From Pseudomonas mohnii (lineage in GTDB: Bacteria > Pseudomonadota > Gammaproteobacteria > Pseudomonadales > Pseudomonadaceae), in assembly GCF_900105115.1 (NCBI RefSeq), contig NZ_FNRV01000001.1:4139501-4203500 (forward strand): a stretch of 64,000 bases of DNA, in the 5' to 3' direction. The translations under genes and the position numbers were made by a program. Below the pieces are notes generated by a model that was not told where the DNA came from, made no database searches, and saw nothing but the letters and a program-made list of their open reading frames with translations. Each line of letters begins with the position of its first letter. Positions within the stretch are counted from its first letter, which is position 1. This document shows, one piece after another, positions 39,637 to 50,213 of this stretch.

Positions 39637-41466
39637 CTATTGGACCAGATGGGACGTGTCGGCCTTGTCGAGCTTGACCTCGAAACCATATTGCACGGTG
39701 GTGAGGTCAGTTCGCTGATAGGTTTCCAGCTGCGTGGGTTGCCCGTAGAAGTAATGCACGGCAAATAATCCCGGGCCTTCTGCACTCGCATCATGGTTGA
39801 CCGCCAGAATTTCCTTCAGGTAGTTGCCGCTGTCATCCTTGGCGAAAAAACGCCAGTCCTGATCGGGAAACACTTTCAGATCCACCACCAGTGCATTGCC
39901 CTTTAGCTCAAGCCCCTTGGGCAGTTGATGGGCGTCGAGGGGCTTTTTCTCGACCGTGGCCAGGAACAGCGGCATGGAGCCCACCACGTAAGCCGGTGTT
40001 TCCGGAAACAGGTTCAGGTCATAGGTGATGGTGCCGCGCAGTGGATCGACCTGGTAGGCCTCTGCGGGTAGTTCGATGGGCTCGTCGCGTTTGCCGCGAC
40101 TGTCCTCGGTGAAGAAACTGACGGGGCTGTCGCCGGGGTTGAAGGACGAGCCGAGCAGTTCGTCATTGAAGCTCTTGAGGTGACTGAATTCGACCCTTGC
40201 AGCGCTGGGGTCATCGACCGATTGACTGATGTTGACCCCTTTCTTCAGTTGTTCCTCCGTCAATGCGGCGCCCTTGAGCCAGGTCGACGCCTGGTCGTCA
40301 TACACCACCACAGGAAAGCTCAGTGGCTGGATGGTTTTCTCCGTGGTGTGACGGTCGAAGCGTCGGACCGGCAGGTTCAGGTCCTTGCGCGTTACGGTGG
40401 CTCCGGAAAAATCCAGCAGGCTGACTTCGAGGGTTTCGATCGGCCCGTTGAAGTACACCTTCGAGTAATGGTGGGTTTGTTGCTTTTCAAAGGCGCGTTG
40501 TTCTTCGTCGAGTTGTTTGCCGAACGCGTCGGTCCAGGTTTTCTGCTGCTGCATTTTTGCCAGCTGTTGTTGATAGAAGGCGATTTGCGAGGCGGTTTCG
40601 TTGATTGACCCCGAGCGCGTGAGAAATTGCCCGGTGGCGTCCCTGGCCTGGACGATCACCGGGTTCAGTGGGGTTTCGTCAATCTCGGGTGCAAGCGGTG
40701 CGTTGTTGTTGAACTCTATTTCGGCGTAGTTGTGGGTCAGCTTGAGCAAGGTGACGCTGAGGTTGTCGTTGGTGCGAGTCTGGCCAACGTCCTTTTTCGT
40801 CAAGTCGAAGCTGTAGAGCCGGCGCGGTGCAATGACTTCCAGCTTGCCTTGCAGACTCACCGGTTGTGGCTGGTTCTTGTGGTCGATGTCCAGGCCTTCG
40901 ATGAACGGGTAGGTCACGGTCAGGTCATCGGGGCTGGTCAGGTTGGAGCTCGACGGGCTCAATTGAATGCCCGGGTCGGTTTCCGACCATTCCGGCTGGA
41001 AAGCGATGACGCGTTTGTTGTTCAGGGTGACCGACTGCCATTCCAGTCCATGGGGAAACAGGAACGCGGCGGGAATGTTGAAATTGAAGGGGAACACCGG
41101 TTGCAGGTCGATCAGGTAGTCGGAACTGGAGTCTTTGCGCAGCACGAACAGGCCATTGATATAGGTATCGACCAGGGCCTGTGGCGTGGGGTAGTGCTTG
41201 AGTACGGCGAGGGCGTCGTCGCCGTACTCGGTTTCCACGGGTTTGCTGTCGAGCTTGAGCTGCGCGCGTTCCAGCAGCAACAGCGAGCCGCCCAGTTCAG
41301 CCACGGCATCCTTGAGTTTAGGGTCGGTGATGGCGTCCAGGGATTTTTCGAACTGCGCGGTCTTTTCCTCGAGGCTGACCTGACGTTTCTCTTCGCCGGG
41401 TGAGCAGGCGCCCAGCAACAGGGCCAGGCAAACTCCAGCACTCGTTAACGTTAGTCGCACATCCAT
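39637..41466 (-). CDS. Large predicted outer-membrane lipoprotein, unknown function
   Basis: 609 residues from the ATG at 41466, with AGGAAG 7 bases upstream; a GTG two codons earlier is too close to that site. The lipobox LLGAC puts the lipidated Cys at 21, followed by Ser, which favours the outer membrane. The mature protein has a short helical start (EEKTAQFEKSLDAITDPKLK), then a long beta-rich region with a central coiled helix (AFYQQQLAKMQQQKTWTDAF). I do not recognise a family. It is a single gene, divergent from yqhA. Confidence 0.75.
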   Translation of the reverse strand: MDVRLTLTSAGVCLALLLGACSPGEEKRQVSLEEKTAQFEKSLDAITDPKLKDAVAELGGSLLLLERAQLKLDSKPVETEYGDDALAVLKHYPTPQALVDTYINGLFVLRKDSSSDYLIDLQPVFPFNFNIPAAFLFPHGLEWQSVTLNNKRVIAFQPEWSETDPGIQLSPSSSNLTSPDDLTVTYPFIEGLDIDHKNQPQPVSLQGKLEVIAPRRLYSFDLTKKDVGQTRTNDNLSVTLLKLTHNYAEIEFNNNAPLAPEIDETPLNPVIVQARDATGQFLTRSGSINETASQIAFYQQQLAKMQQQKTWTDAFGKQLDEEQRAFEKQQTHHYSKVYFNGPIETLEVSLLDFSGATVTRKDLNLPVRRFDRHTTEKTIQPLSFPVVVYDDQASTWLKGAALTEEQLKKGVNISQSVDDPSAARVEFSHLKSFNDELLGSSFNPGDSPVSFFTEDSRGKRDEPIELPAEAYQVDPLRGTITYDLNLFPETPAYVVGSMPLFLATVEKKPLDAHQLPKGLELKGNALVVDLKVFPDQDWRFFAKDDSGNYLKEILAVNHDASAEGPGLFAVHYFYGQPTQLETYQRTDLTTVQYGFEVKLDKADTSHLVQ

Positions 41467-41576
41467 TTCCACTCTTCCTGTCCGATATCACGCGGCTGTC
41501 AATAGTTTGGACACTAGCAGAAAAAATTTGACACATACGCGCAGGTGGCGGATTTCTCAACGGTTTCTGGCTGCTT

Positions 41577-41604
41577 TTGGGCATACACAGGCGACTGTTA
41601 TACT
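41577..41604 (+). promoter_or_regulatory. Predicted sigma-70 promoter of yqhA
   Basis: TTGGGC, 16 bases, TATACT, ending 31 bases before the yqhA ATG. Confidence 0.6.
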
Positions 41605-41635
41605 CGCGGCCATTTCAGACCACGTGTGAGATTCA

Positions 41636-42124
41636 ATGGAACGCTTTATCGAAAATGCAATGTATGCATCCCGCTGGCTGCTGGCTCCGATCTATTTCGG
41701 GCTGTCCCTGGGACTGTTGGCGCTAGCACTGAAATTCTTCCAGGAAGTCTTCCACGTCATTCCCAACGTCTTTTCGATGGCCGAGTCGGACCTGATCCTG
41801 GTGCTGCTGTCGCTGATCGACATGGCACTGGTGGGCGGTTTGCTGGTGATGGTGATGATTTCCGGCTACGAGAACTTCGTTTCCCAACTGGATATCGACG
41901 AACACAAGGAAAAGCTCAATTGGCTGGGCACCATGGATTCGTCTTCATTGAAGATGAAGGTGGCGGCGTCCATCGTGGCCATTTCCTCCATCCATTTGCT
42001 GCGGATTTTCATGGACGCCAAAAACGTCGATCCCGAGCATTTGAAGTGGTACGTGATCATTCACATGACGTTCGTGGTGTCGGCGTTTGCCATGGGTTAT
42101 CTGGATAAGCTGACCAAGCACTGA
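41636..42124 (+). CDS. yqhA: YqhA family (UPF0114) inner-membrane protein
   Basis: 162 residues, the family length, with four membrane segments (about 15-35, 55-78, 108-128, 138-155). The start [20 protein letters not shown], the block [16 protein letters not shown] and the end [10 protein letters not shown] are UPF0114 signatures. The function is unknown. A REP-derived hairpin follows and may end transcription. Confidence 0.93.
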   Translation: MERFIENAMYASRWLLAPIYFGLSLGLLALALKFFQEVFHVIPNVFSMAESDLILVLLSLIDMALVGGLLVMVMISGYENFVSQLDIDEHKEKLNWLGTMDSSSLKMKVAASIVAISSIHLLRIFMDAKNVDPEHLKWYVIIHMTFVVSAFAMGYLDKLTKH

Positions 42125-42135
42125 CACCAGGCATG

Positions 42136-42175
42136 CCCCCTGCGGCGAGCAAGCTCGTTCGCCACAGGGGATTTT
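42136..42175 (+). terminator. REP-derived hairpin after yqhA, likely terminator
   Basis: CCCCTG-CGGCGAGC-AA-GCTCGTTCGCCA-CAGGGG closes into a long stem with a REP-like GCGAGC centre and is followed by ATTTT, 12 bases after the yqhA stop. Confidence 0.7.
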
Positions 42176-42273
42176 GCCCAAACAGACGGGCGGCATCGTT
42201 TGTGGCTTGTGCTTTGACGCGCCGAGGCATATCCCTGTAGATGTCTTGGCTCGCCAATGCGTGAGGTGCGTTC

Positions 42274-42582
42274 ATGAACCTGCAAGAGTTGAATGCCTAT
42301 GCTGTCGCCGGGAAGGTCGATGAGCTGAACCTGATCTCCATGGAAGGCGGTATCTACCTGCTGGAAGCGCGGATGCATGGCGCGGCATATCCATTGAGCG
42401 ATGCTCGCGGGCAGATGTTTCACCTGCGTTCAGTCGAGCACGCGCGTGAAGTGCTGCACTCCTTTCCCAAGTTGAATTTCAACCTCGTGCACACCTTGGT
42501 CCATGACGAGATGTGCGGGCTGGGTGACGTCGAAGAACACCTGAAGGTGCCGATCGACCTTGGTTATTCGCGACAGGGCTGA
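42274..42582 (+). CDS. DUF6482 family small protein
   Basis: 102 residues, ATG at 42274. MNLQELNAYAVAGKVDELNL and ARGQMFHLRSVEHAREVL recall a Pseudomonas family of small cytoplasmic proteins now called DUF6482; no signal or membrane segment. In P. aeruginosa a similar gene sits between fklB and yqhA, as here. The function is unknown. Confidence 0.75.
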   Translation: MNLQELNAYAVAGKVDELNLISMEGGIYLLEARMHGAAYPLSDARGQMFHLRSVEHAREVLHSFPKLNFNLVHTLVHDEMCGLGDVEEHLKVPIDLGYSRQG

Positions 42583-42702
42583 CGTCCCTCATCAACCCGT
42601 GGCAACTGTGCTAGTCTGCTGGCCCTTTTGGTTCCGGGCGCTCCGGGACGCGCTGTGCACGCACGGCAAGTTCCAGGGCCGTCCGCACAGCGGAGCAGTG
42701 TC

Positions 42703-43320
42703 ATGTCCGAAGTAAATCTGTCCACCGACGAAACCCGCGTCAGCTACGGTATTGGCCGTCAGTTGGGCGACCAGCTGCGTGATAACCCGCCACCGGGCGT
42801 TAGCCTGGACGCGATCCTTGCCGGTCTGACCGACGCATTCGCCGGTAAGCCGAGCCGTGTGGGCCAGGAAGAAATGTCCGCCAGCTTCAAGGTCATCCGC
42901 GAAATCATGCAAGCCGAAGCGGCAGCCAAGGCTGAAGCGGCTGCTGGCGAAGGCCTGGCCTTCCTGGCCGAGAACGCCAAGCGTGAAGGCATCACCACCC
43001 TGGCTTCCGGTCTGCAGTTCGAAGTGCTGACTGCCGGTGAAGGCGCCAAGCCATCCCGTGAAGACACCGTGCGTACCCACTACCACGGCACCCTGATCGA
43101 CGGCACTGTATTCGACAGCTCCTATGAGCGTGGTCAGCCTGCAGAATTCCCGGTCGGCGGCGTGATCGCTGGCTGGACCGAAGCCCTGCAACTGATGAAT
43201 GCCGGCAGCAAATGGCGTCTGTACGTGCCGAGCGAGCTGGCTTACGGCGCGCAAGGCGTTGGCAGCATTCCGCCGCACAGCGTGCTGGTATTCGACGTCG
43301 AGCTGCTCGACGTTCTGTAA
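42703..43320 (+). CDS. fklB: FKBP-type peptidyl-prolyl cis-trans isomerase (FklB)
   Basis: 205 residues from the ATG at 42703, with GGAG upstream. Residues 1-90 form the helical dimerisation domain typical of FklB/Mip (RVSYGIGRQLGDQL...). Residues about 95-205 are the FKBP domain: VRTHYHGTLIDGTVFDSSYE, VIAGWTEAL, YVPSELAYG and VLVFDVELLDVL. There is no signal peptide, so it acts in the cytoplasm. Followed by a REPIN. Confidence 0.95.
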   Translation: MSEVNLSTDETRVSYGIGRQLGDQLRDNPPPGVSLDAILAGLTDAFAGKPSRVGQEEMSASFKVIREIMQAEAAAKAEAAAGEGLAFLAENAKREGITTLASGLQFEVLTAGEGAKPSREDTVRTHYHGTLIDGTVFDSSYERGQPAEFPVGGVIAGWTEALQLMNAGSKWRLYVPSELAYGAQGVGSIPPHSVLVFDVELLDVL

Positions 43321-43333
43321 GACCTGCTGATTA

Positions 43334-43437
43334 CCTGTAGGCGCGAGCCTGCTCGCGATGGGCGACAACGGTAGCGCGGCCATTCTCAATGAACGCGGTG
43401 TCTTTGAGTTTTTCGCGAGCAGGCTCGCTCCTACAGG
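43334..43437. repeat. REPIN (TGTAGGCGCGAG outer arm, CT/AG centre)
   Basis: CCTGTAGGCGCGAGCCTGCT plus CGCGATGGGC, then TTCGCGAGCAGGCTCGCTCC plus TACAGG. The halves share both the TGTAGG outer variant and the CT/AG centre. Confidence 0.9.
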
Positions 43438-43452
43438 GGCTTGCGGCGTTTT

Positions 43453-43710
43453 TCATAATTCGATTTTATGGTGCGGTTCAGTGTGCGGGCGCAAGGCCCG
43501 GGCATAGCAGAACAGAAACAGATTGCGCACCAGTTCCTTGAGTACCATCGGCTCGCAGGAGCTCAGGCCATTGACGTCCAGATCACCCTGATCCTGCAGT
43601 TCGCTCAAGGCTTCCTCTTCAAGTACCGCACAGACTTCCCCGGTTTCCCGATGCAGGATTCTCAGGTAAGGGTGTGGGCGGTCCAGCCAGGCATCGATCA
43701 AATAAGTCAT
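43453..43710 (-). CDS. Small iron-regulated protein (PA4570-like), unknown function
   Basis: 85 residues behind GGAGAT. MTYLIDAWLDRPHPYLRILH begins a compact acidic protein without signal or membrane segments. Its position between ispB and fklB is that of P. aeruginosa PA4570, which I recall as iron-responsive. A strong Fur-like site lies 27-45 bases upstream of the start, so expression should rise when iron is scarce. The biochemical role is unknown. Confidence 0.75.
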   Translation of the reverse strand: MTYLIDAWLDRPHPYLRILHRETGEVCAVLEEEALSELQDQGDLDVNGLSSCEPMVLKELVRNLFLFCYARALRPHTEPHHKIEL

Positions 43711-43736
43711 GCGTCATCTCCATTGAAAAGGGTTTC

Positions 43737-43755
43737 AATGAGAATAATTCTTATT
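43737..43755. promoter_or_regulatory. Fur box
   Basis: AATGAGAATAATTCTTATT is a near-palindromic 19-mer resembling the Fur consensus GATAATGATAATCATTATC, directly upstream of the small gene at 43453-43710. Confidence 0.75.
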
Positions 43756-43910
43756 ATCAGAATAGCAAGCATCTATCGACGGATTGTGGCTTTTCCGGGG
43801 TAAAGACTGCGCAAGGTCAAAACGGCTGGCGGCTGGCTACTGCGAGAGAGGCGGGACGGGGGAGGGCGAAGCACCATCCCACGCTTGGCGCGGGATGGAA
43901 TACAGCGGAA

Positions 43911-44252
43911 TCAGACTTTTCTGACGAACTCGGATTTGAGTTTCATCGGGCCGATACCGTCGATCTTGCAGTCGATATCGTGATCGCCATCGCACAGGCG
44001 AATGTTCTTGACCTTGGTGCCGACCTTGACCACCAGGGATGTGCCCTTGACCTTTAGGTCCTTGATCACGGTGATGGTGTCGCCGTCCTGCAGGACATTG
44101 CCGACCGAATCCTTTTTAACGGTGTCATCGGACACGGCTTCGGCTTCACCGTTGGCGGACCACTCGTGGGCGCACTCGGGGCAAATCAGTTGGGCGCCAT
44201 CTTCGTAGGTGTATTCGGAATTGCATTTCGGGCAGGGTGGCAACGTGCTCAC
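43911..44252 (-). CDS. yjdM: YjdM/PhnA-family zinc-ribbon protein
   Basis: 113 residues. Zinc ribbon at the N-terminus: CPKC at 8-11 and CPEC at 24-27. Then the PhnA domain, with [20 protein letters not shown] and [20 protein letters not shown]. Despite the old PhnA name, the E. coli homologue is not a proven phosphonate enzyme, and no phn genes lie nearby. Single gene between REP-rich gaps. Confidence 0.92.
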   Translation of the reverse strand: MSTLPPCPKCNSEYTYEDGAQLICPECAHEWSANGEAEAVSDDTVKKDSVGNVLQDGDTITVIKDLKVKGTSLVVKVGTKVKNIRLCDGDHDIDCKIDGIGPMKLKSEFVRKV

Positions 44253-44348
44253 TAAGGCTCCTTTGGATTCAGGATCGCTAAAAAGCGCACATTGTATAGG
44301 GTTTTAGGCGGGAGCGGGCACAGCGCAGGAAAACCTGTGGGGATCAAG

Positions 44349-44441
44349 CCTGTGGGAGCGAGCTTGCTCGCGATAGCGTCCTTTCAGGCAACAAGAATGT
44401 TGAATGTAAGTCCCTAATCGCGAGCAAGCTCGCTCCGACAG
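44349..44441. repeat. REPIN (TT/AA centre)
   Basis: CTGTGGGAGCGAGCTTGCTC plus GCGATAGCG, then TAATCGCGAGCAAGCTCGCT plus CCGACAG. Both halves carry the TT/AA centre. Confidence 0.9.
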
Positions 44442-44457
44442 TGTTTTGCAGTGTTTG

Positions 44458-45426
44458 TCAGTGCGTGCGGGCGACCGCGAACTCGCTCAGCTCGACCAAT
44501 GCATCGCGGTATTCGCTGGCAGGCAGCGCCTCGAGGCATTTGATCGCGCGGGCCACGTAGTCGCGGGCCAGTTGCGCGGTGTAGTCCAGGGAACCCGAGG
44601 CTTCCACGGCTTCGCGGATGCTTTCCAGGTCTTCGATACCCCCTTTCTGGATCGCCTTGCGCACCAGTGCAGCTTGTTCCGGCGTGCCCTCGCGCATGGT
44701 GTAGATCAGCGGCAGGGTTGGCTTGCCTTCAGCCAGATCGTCACCGACGTTCTTGCCCAGGGTTTCTGCGTCGCCCTTGTAGTCCAGCAAGTCGTCGACC
44801 AACTGGAAGGCTACGCCCAGATGATCGCCGAACGTGCGCATGGCTTCAGCCTGCTCCGGCGTGGCTTCGCACAGGGCTGCGGCACTGTGGGTCGATGCCT
44901 CGAAGAGCATCGCGGTCTTGCCGCGGATGACTTCCATGTAGGTTTCTTCGGTGGTGCTGGCGTCACGGACCTTCGACAGCTGCAGCACTTCGCCTTCGGC
45001 GATGATGCGCGTGGCTTGCGAGAGGATCTTCATCACCGGCATGGAGCCGAGCTCGACCATCATTTCGAAGGAGCGCGAATACAGGAAGTCGCCCACCAGC
45101 ACGCTGGGGGCGTTGCCCCACATCGCATTGGCGGTCGAGCGACCACGGCGCATGCCGGACATGTCCACCACGTCATCGTGCAACAGGGTCGCTGTATGCA
45201 GGAATTCGATGGTGGCTGCCAGCAGGCGCAGGTCATCGCCTTCGCGACCCAGTGCCTTGCCGCACAACAAGACTAATAAAGGACGCAGGCGTTTGCCGCC
45301 GGCCGAGGTGATGTAATCGCCGATTTTCGATACCAGCGGCACTCGGGAAGTCAGCTGCTTCTTGATGATGCCGTCGACGGCGCTAAAATCGTCCGCCACC
45401 GCGCGGTAGAAAGCTTGGGGTTGCAT
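44458..45426 (-). CDS. ispB: Octaprenyl/polyprenyl diphosphate synthase
   Basis: 322 residues. The first aspartate-rich motif LLHDDVVDMSGMRRGR and the second, FQLVDDLLDYKGD, are intact, as are GKRLRPLLVLL and GKTAMLFEAS. It elongates farnesyl diphosphate to the long side chain of ubiquinone. It is divergent from rplU, as in E. coli and P. aeruginosa. Confidence 0.96.
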   Translation of the reverse strand: MQPQAFYRAVADDFSAVDGIIKKQLTSRVPLVSKIGDYITSAGGKRLRPLLVLLCGKALGREGDDLRLLAATIEFLHTATLLHDDVVDMSGMRRGRSTANAMWGNAPSVLVGDFLYSRSFEMMVELGSMPVMKILSQATRIIAEGEVLQLSKVRDASTTEETYMEVIRGKTAMLFEASTHSAAALCEATPEQAEAMRTFGDHLGVAFQLVDDLLDYKGDAETLGKNVGDDLAEGKPTLPLIYTMREGTPEQAALVRKAIQKGGIEDLESIREAVEASGSLDYTAQLARDYVARAIKCLEALPASEYRDALVELSEFAVARTH

Positions 45427-45505
45427 CAGCGACAGTTGCTCCAGAAGGGTTGCGCGGCATGCTAGGACCCGCGTCGGCAGGTGTCAAGGCGCGATGGACG
45501 GCCTA

Positions 45506-45534
45506 TTGCAAGGCGCTCGTGCCTTGCGTACAAT
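45506..45534 (+). promoter_or_regulatory. Predicted sigma-70 promoter of rplU-rpmA
   Basis: TTGCAA, 17 bases, TACAAT. It ends 132 bases before the rplU ATG, implying a leader of about 125 nucleotides. Confidence 0.75.
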
Positions 45535-45666
45535 CGCGCACCCTGAACTTCCTGGGCAGCACCTGCCTTACGCAATTGCAAGCGGGCCTTCCAGCCCCAT
45601 GCAGCCATGCCAGCCAATACCTCTTCTTATAAAGAGCTGGGTGAGCAGGATTATCGGAGAAATACC

Positions 45667-45981
45667 ATGTCTTATGCAGTAATCGTTACTGGCGGCAAGC
45701 AGTACAAAGTCGCCCCAGGTGAATACCTGAAGATCGAAAAACTGGAAGTCGCTACCGGCGAATCCGTTACCTTTGATCGCGTTCTGTTGGTTGCCAATGG
45801 TGACGACGTGAATATCGGTGCTCCAGTTGTTGCTGGCGCTACCGTTGTGGCTGAAGTGATCTCCCAAGGTCGTCACGATAAAGTCCGCATCATCAAGTTC
45901 CGTCGCCGTAAGCACCACATGAAGCGTATGGGCCACCGCCAGTGGTACACCGAGATCAAAATCACCGGTATTCAGGCTTAA
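45667..45981 (+). CDS. rplU: Ribosomal protein bL21
   Basis: 104 residues from the ATG at 45667, behind [32 protein letters not shown] and the basic [19 protein letters not shown] are bL21 signatures. The frame is open upstream to 45607, but that extension is not part of the protein. It is the first gene of the rplU-rpmA operon. Confidence 0.97.
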   Translation: MSYAVIVTGGKQYKVAPGEYLKIEKLEVATGESVTFDRVLLVANGDDVNIGAPVVAGATVVAEVISQGRHDKVRIIKFRRRKHHMKRMGHRQWYTEIKITGIQA

Positions 45982-46016
45982 TTACAGCCTAATTCCTCAC
46001 TAGGAGAATTGAACTC

Positions 46017-46274
46017 ATGGCACACAAAAAAGCTGGTGGTAGTACCCGTAACGGTCGCGACTCAGAAGCCAAACGCCTTGGCGTGAAGATGTATGGCGGC
46101 CAGGCTATCAAAGCAGGCAACATCATCGTGCGTCAGCGCGGCACCCAATTCCACGCTGGCTACGGCGTTGGCATGGGTAAAGATCACACCCTCTTCGCTA
46201 AAGTCGAAGGCGTGATCAAGTTCGAAGTAAAAGGCGCCTTCGGTCGTCGTTATGTGAGCGTAGTCGCAGCTTAA
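46017..46274 (+). CDS. rpmA: Ribosomal protein bL27
   Basis: 85 residues behind [35 protein letters not shown] is the canonical bL27 N-terminus, which reaches the peptidyl transferase centre. 35 bases after rplU; a terminator follows. Confidence 0.98.
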   Translation: MAHKKAGGSTRNGRDSEAKRLGVKMYGGQAIKAGNIIVRQRGTQFHAGYGVGMGKDHTLFAKVEGVIKFEVKGAFGRRYVSVVAA

Positions 46275-46289
46275 TTGCGCGATCGCTGG

Positions 46290-46319
46290 AAAAGCCCTGT
46301 CTCGCGACGGGGCTTTTTC
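46290..46319 (+). terminator. Terminator of rplU-rpmA
   Basis: Stem AAGCCCTGTC, loop TCGC, stem GACGGGGCTT (one G-T pair), then T5. Confidence 0.85.
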
Positions 46320-46432
46320 GTTTGTGGGGTGAGTCTCTTGCAAAACTGTTTGTATGGGCTGTCGGCGCGCTGGATTGTGCGGTCGTTGATTGAGGTCGCT
46401 GCGCTCATTTTTGCAAGAGTCTTATGTCTTAG

Positions 46433-47695
<1,263 letters not shown>

Positions 47696-47715
47696 TTCGT
47701 TGCGATAAACTTAAG

Positions 47716-47739
47716 CGCCGCTCAATTGAGCGGCGTTTT
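47716..47739 (+). terminator. Terminator of obgE
   Basis: CGCCGCTCAATTGAGCGGCG, a perfect palindrome, followed by TTTT. Confidence 0.88.
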
Positions 47740-47832
47740 GGTATCTGGAAATCGATCGTTGGTCACGAATAACCACGAATAACGTCACGGGCAGTGCTAG
47801 GTCGCGTTGCCCTCAAGCTAAGGTTGAAGATG

Positions 47833-48951
47833 ATGCGGAGCAAGGTGACAGGTGCGCGGCGTTGGGTCGTGAAGATCGGCAGCGCTTTGCTGACGGCGGA
47901 CGGCAAGGGCCTGGATCGCGCGGCAATGAGTGTCTGGGTTGAGCAGATGGTGGCTTTGCATGAGGCGGGCGTCGAGCTGGTGCTGGTGTCCTCCGGGGCG
48001 GTGGCGGCCGGCATGAGTCGTCTGGGCTGGACTGCGCGACCCAGTGCGATGCACGAGCTTCAGGCCGCCGCTGCAATCGGCCAGATGGGGCTGGTGCAGG
48101 CCTGGGAGTCGAGCTTTGCCGAGCACGGCCGGCACACGGCGCAGATTCTCCTGACTCACGACGACCTGTCCGACCGCAAGCGCTACCTGAATGCCCGCAG
48201 TACCTTGCGTGCGCTGGTGGAGCTGAAGGTTATTCCGGTGATCAACGAGAATGACACCGTGGTCACCGATGAAATCCGTTTCGGCGATAACGATACCCTG
48301 GCGGCGTTGGTGGCCAACCTGGTCGAGGCTGATCTGCTGGTGATCCTGACCGATCGCGATGGCATGTTCGACGCCGACCCGCGCAACAATCCCGATGCCA
48401 AGTTGATTTACGAAGCGCGTGCCGATGATCCGGCGCTCGATGCGGTAGCGGGTGGCACTGGTGGTGCGCTGGGGCGTGGCGGCATGCAGACCAAATTGCG
48501 CGCGGCGCGTCTGGCGGCGCGTTCGGGTGCTCATACGATCATCGTCGGTGGGCGCCTTGAGCGCGTGCTGGATCGCCTGAAGGCGGGCGAGCGCATCGGC
48601 ACCTTGCTCTCGCCTGAACGCGGCATGCTGGCGGCGCGCAAACAATGGCTGGCCGGGCATCTGCAAACCCGCGGCACATTGGTGCTGGATGCAGGGGCGG
48701 TGGTGGCGTTGTCCCAGGGTAACAAGAGCTTGCTGCCGGTCGGGGTCAAGCTGGTTCAGGGCAGCTTCCGTCGCGGTGAGATGGTGGTGTGCGTGGCGCC
48801 GGACGGTCGTGAAATCGCCCGTGGCCTGGCCAACTACAGTGCGCTGGAAGCACAAAAAATCATCGGTCAGTCGTCCGAGGCGATTGTCGGTCTATTGGGT
48901 TACATGGCAGAGCCGGAGCTGGTTCACCGCGATAACCTGATTCTGGTCTGA
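47833..48951 (+). CDS. proB: Glutamate 5-kinase
   Basis: 372 residues from the second of two adjacent ATG codons (47833), giving [20 protein letters not shown]. The amino acid kinase domain has [35 protein letters not shown] and [18 protein letters not shown]; residues about 275-360 are the PUA domain. It phosphorylates glutamate in the first step of proline synthesis and is feedback-inhibited by proline in other species. creA follows 12 bases later, probably co-transcribed. Confidence 0.96.
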   Translation: MRSKVTGARRWVVKIGSALLTADGKGLDRAAMSVWVEQMVALHEAGVELVLVSSGAVAAGMSRLGWTARPSAMHELQAAAAIGQMGLVQAWESSFAEHGRHTAQILLTHDDLSDRKRYLNARSTLRALVELKVIPVINENDTVVTDEIRFGDNDTLAALVANLVEADLLVILTDRDGMFDADPRNNPDAKLIYEARADDPALDAVAGGTGGALGRGGMQTKLRAARLAARSGAHTIIVGGRLERVLDRLKAGERIGTLLSPERGMLAARKQWLAGHLQTRGTLVLDAGAVVALSQGNKSLLPVGVKLVQGSFRRGEMVVCVAPDGREIARGLANYSALEAQKIIGQSSEAIVGLLGYMAEPELVHRDNLILV

Positions 48952-48963
48952 AGGAATATCTGA

Positions 48964-49428
48964 ATGCGCGTGGCAAAAGGATTGTTGGGCTTGCTGTTGG
49001 CGATGCCCTTGCTGGCTTCGGCGGAAGAAATCGGTCAGGTCTCGACGGTGTTCAAGTTCGTCGGGCCAAATGACCGGATCGTGGTCGAGGCCTTTGATGA
49101 TCCCAAGGTCGATGGCGTGACCTGCTATCTCTCACGCGCCAAGACCGGTGGTGTGAAGGGGGGTCTTGGATTGGCCGAGGATCGCGCCGAGGCGTCCATC
49201 GCTTGCCGGCAGGTCGGGCCGATCAGCTTCAAGGGTGAGCTCAAGGATGGCGACGAAGTATTCAAGGAGCGCACTTCGCTGGTCTTCAAGACCATGCAGG
49301 TGGTGCGTTTCCTCGACAAGAAGCGCAATACGCTGGTGTATCTGGTGTACAGCGACCGTTTGATCGAGGGTAGCCCGCAGAATGCCGTCACGGCGATTCC
49401 GATTCTTCCTTGGGCGAACACCCAATAA
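48964..49428 (+). CDS. creA: CreA-family periplasmic protein
   Basis: 154 residues with a signal peptide ([20 protein letters not shown]). The mature part has [40 protein letters not shown] and [14 protein letters not shown], the CreA signature. Its function is unknown despite the name from the E. coli creABCD locus; no creBCD genes lie here. It ends in a REP-like terminator. Confidence 0.92.
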   Translation: MRVAKGLLGLLLAMPLLASAEEIGQVSTVFKFVGPNDRIVVEAFDDPKVDGVTCYLSRAKTGGVKGGLGLAEDRAEASIACRQVGPISFKGELKDGDEVFKERTSLVFKTMQVVRFLDKKRNTLVYLVYSDRLIEGSPQNAVTAIPILPWANTQ

Positions 49429-49443
49429 TCTGACCCAATCAGA

Positions 49444-49480
49444 ACTGTGGGGGTGAGCAAGCTCGCCCCCACAGTTTTTT
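49444..49480 (+). terminator. REP-like hairpin acting as terminator of creA
   Basis: ACTGTGGGGGTGAGC, AA, GCTCGCCCCCACAGT (one G-T pair), then TTTTT. The arms are REP sequence, with a T run added. Confidence 0.8.
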
Positions 49481-49505
49481 GTGTGTTCATCAAATTGCAG
49501 GCAAT

Positions 49506-49533
49506 AAAAAACCGACCCTGAGGTCGGTTTTTT
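49506..49533 (-). terminator. Terminator of rpsT
   Basis: AAAAACCGACC, CTGA, GGTCGGTTTTTT: symmetric stem with A and T runs, 14 bases after the rpsT stop. Confidence 0.92.
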
Positions 49534-49547
49534 AATGAGCGTGTCGC

Positions 49548-49826
49548 TTAGGCAGCAGCGGCAACGTTCAGGGCCTTGACGTGGCCATTCAGGCGGCTCT
49601 TATGGCGAGCGGCTTTGTTCTTGTGGATGATGCCTTTATCGGCCATACGGTCGATAACTGGCACGGCCAGAACGTAAGCAGCTTGAGCTTTTTCAGCGTC
49701 TTTTGCGTCGATGGCCTTAACTACATTCTTGATGTAGGTACGAACCATGGAACGCAGGCTGGCGTTGTGGCTGCGACGCTTCTCAGCCTGTTTTGCACGT
49801 TTTTTGGCGGAAGGTGAGTTGGCCAC
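49548..49826 (-). CDS. rpsT: Ribosomal protein bS20
   Basis: 92 residues from a GTG at 49826, behind [33 protein letters not shown] is the standard N-terminus. E. coli rpsT also uses a non-ATG start (UUG), linked to autoregulation, so the weak start here may serve the same purpose; that is inference. The frame is open upstream to 49862 but unrelated. Confidence 0.96.
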   Translation of the reverse strand: MANSPSAKKRAKQAEKRRSHNASLRSMVRTYIKNVVKAIDAKDAEKAQAAYVLAVPVIDRMADKGIIHKNKAARHKSRLNGHVKALNVAAAA

Positions 49827-50213
49827 CGTCGAGCTCCTCGAAAGACTTTTAGGAAATAGCAATCAAAATAGGCCGCGAATCATGCCGATGAGTTGCAGTG
49901 TTGTCAAGGGCGGAGGAAACGTTCCGCTAAGTGGTAGGTCCCGACCCCTTGAAAACTACTGTGCTCGGCAATACAGCGTTGAAAACAGTCTTGAAATGCT
50001 CATTGACGTTCGTCAACTCCGCTTTCTCGCCTGTTTTCGCCTTGTCTTGCCTTCGCTCGTCACGTTTTCATGAGGTCGGTGGCACAGAATATTTCTTTCC
50101 GGCGTGCGACCTGTAAACTCGCGAGCTTTGGCTCTGTGCTGTTGCGGCGCGGAGTATCGCATAAGTAGGCGCTCAGTTCGCCTGCTGTTTATCGACAGGC
50201 ACAAACTCTTTCA
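49827..50213. other. Divergent intergenic region rpsT/murJ
   Basis: 387 bases holding the rpsT promoter (49879-49907) and, nearer murJ, its own unidentified promoter. No gene or repeat was seen. Confidence 0.55.
49879..49907 (-). promoter_or_regulatory. Predicted sigma-70 promoter of rpsT
   Basis: On the minus strand: TTGACA, 17 bases, CATGAT. The -10 box ends 53 bases before the rpsT start. Confidence 0.75.

Noticed and set aside
45535..45666. Possible bL21 leader autoregulation in the rplU leader
   Set aside because: The leader is long enough, but I could not draw a convincing rRNA-mimic structure by eye.
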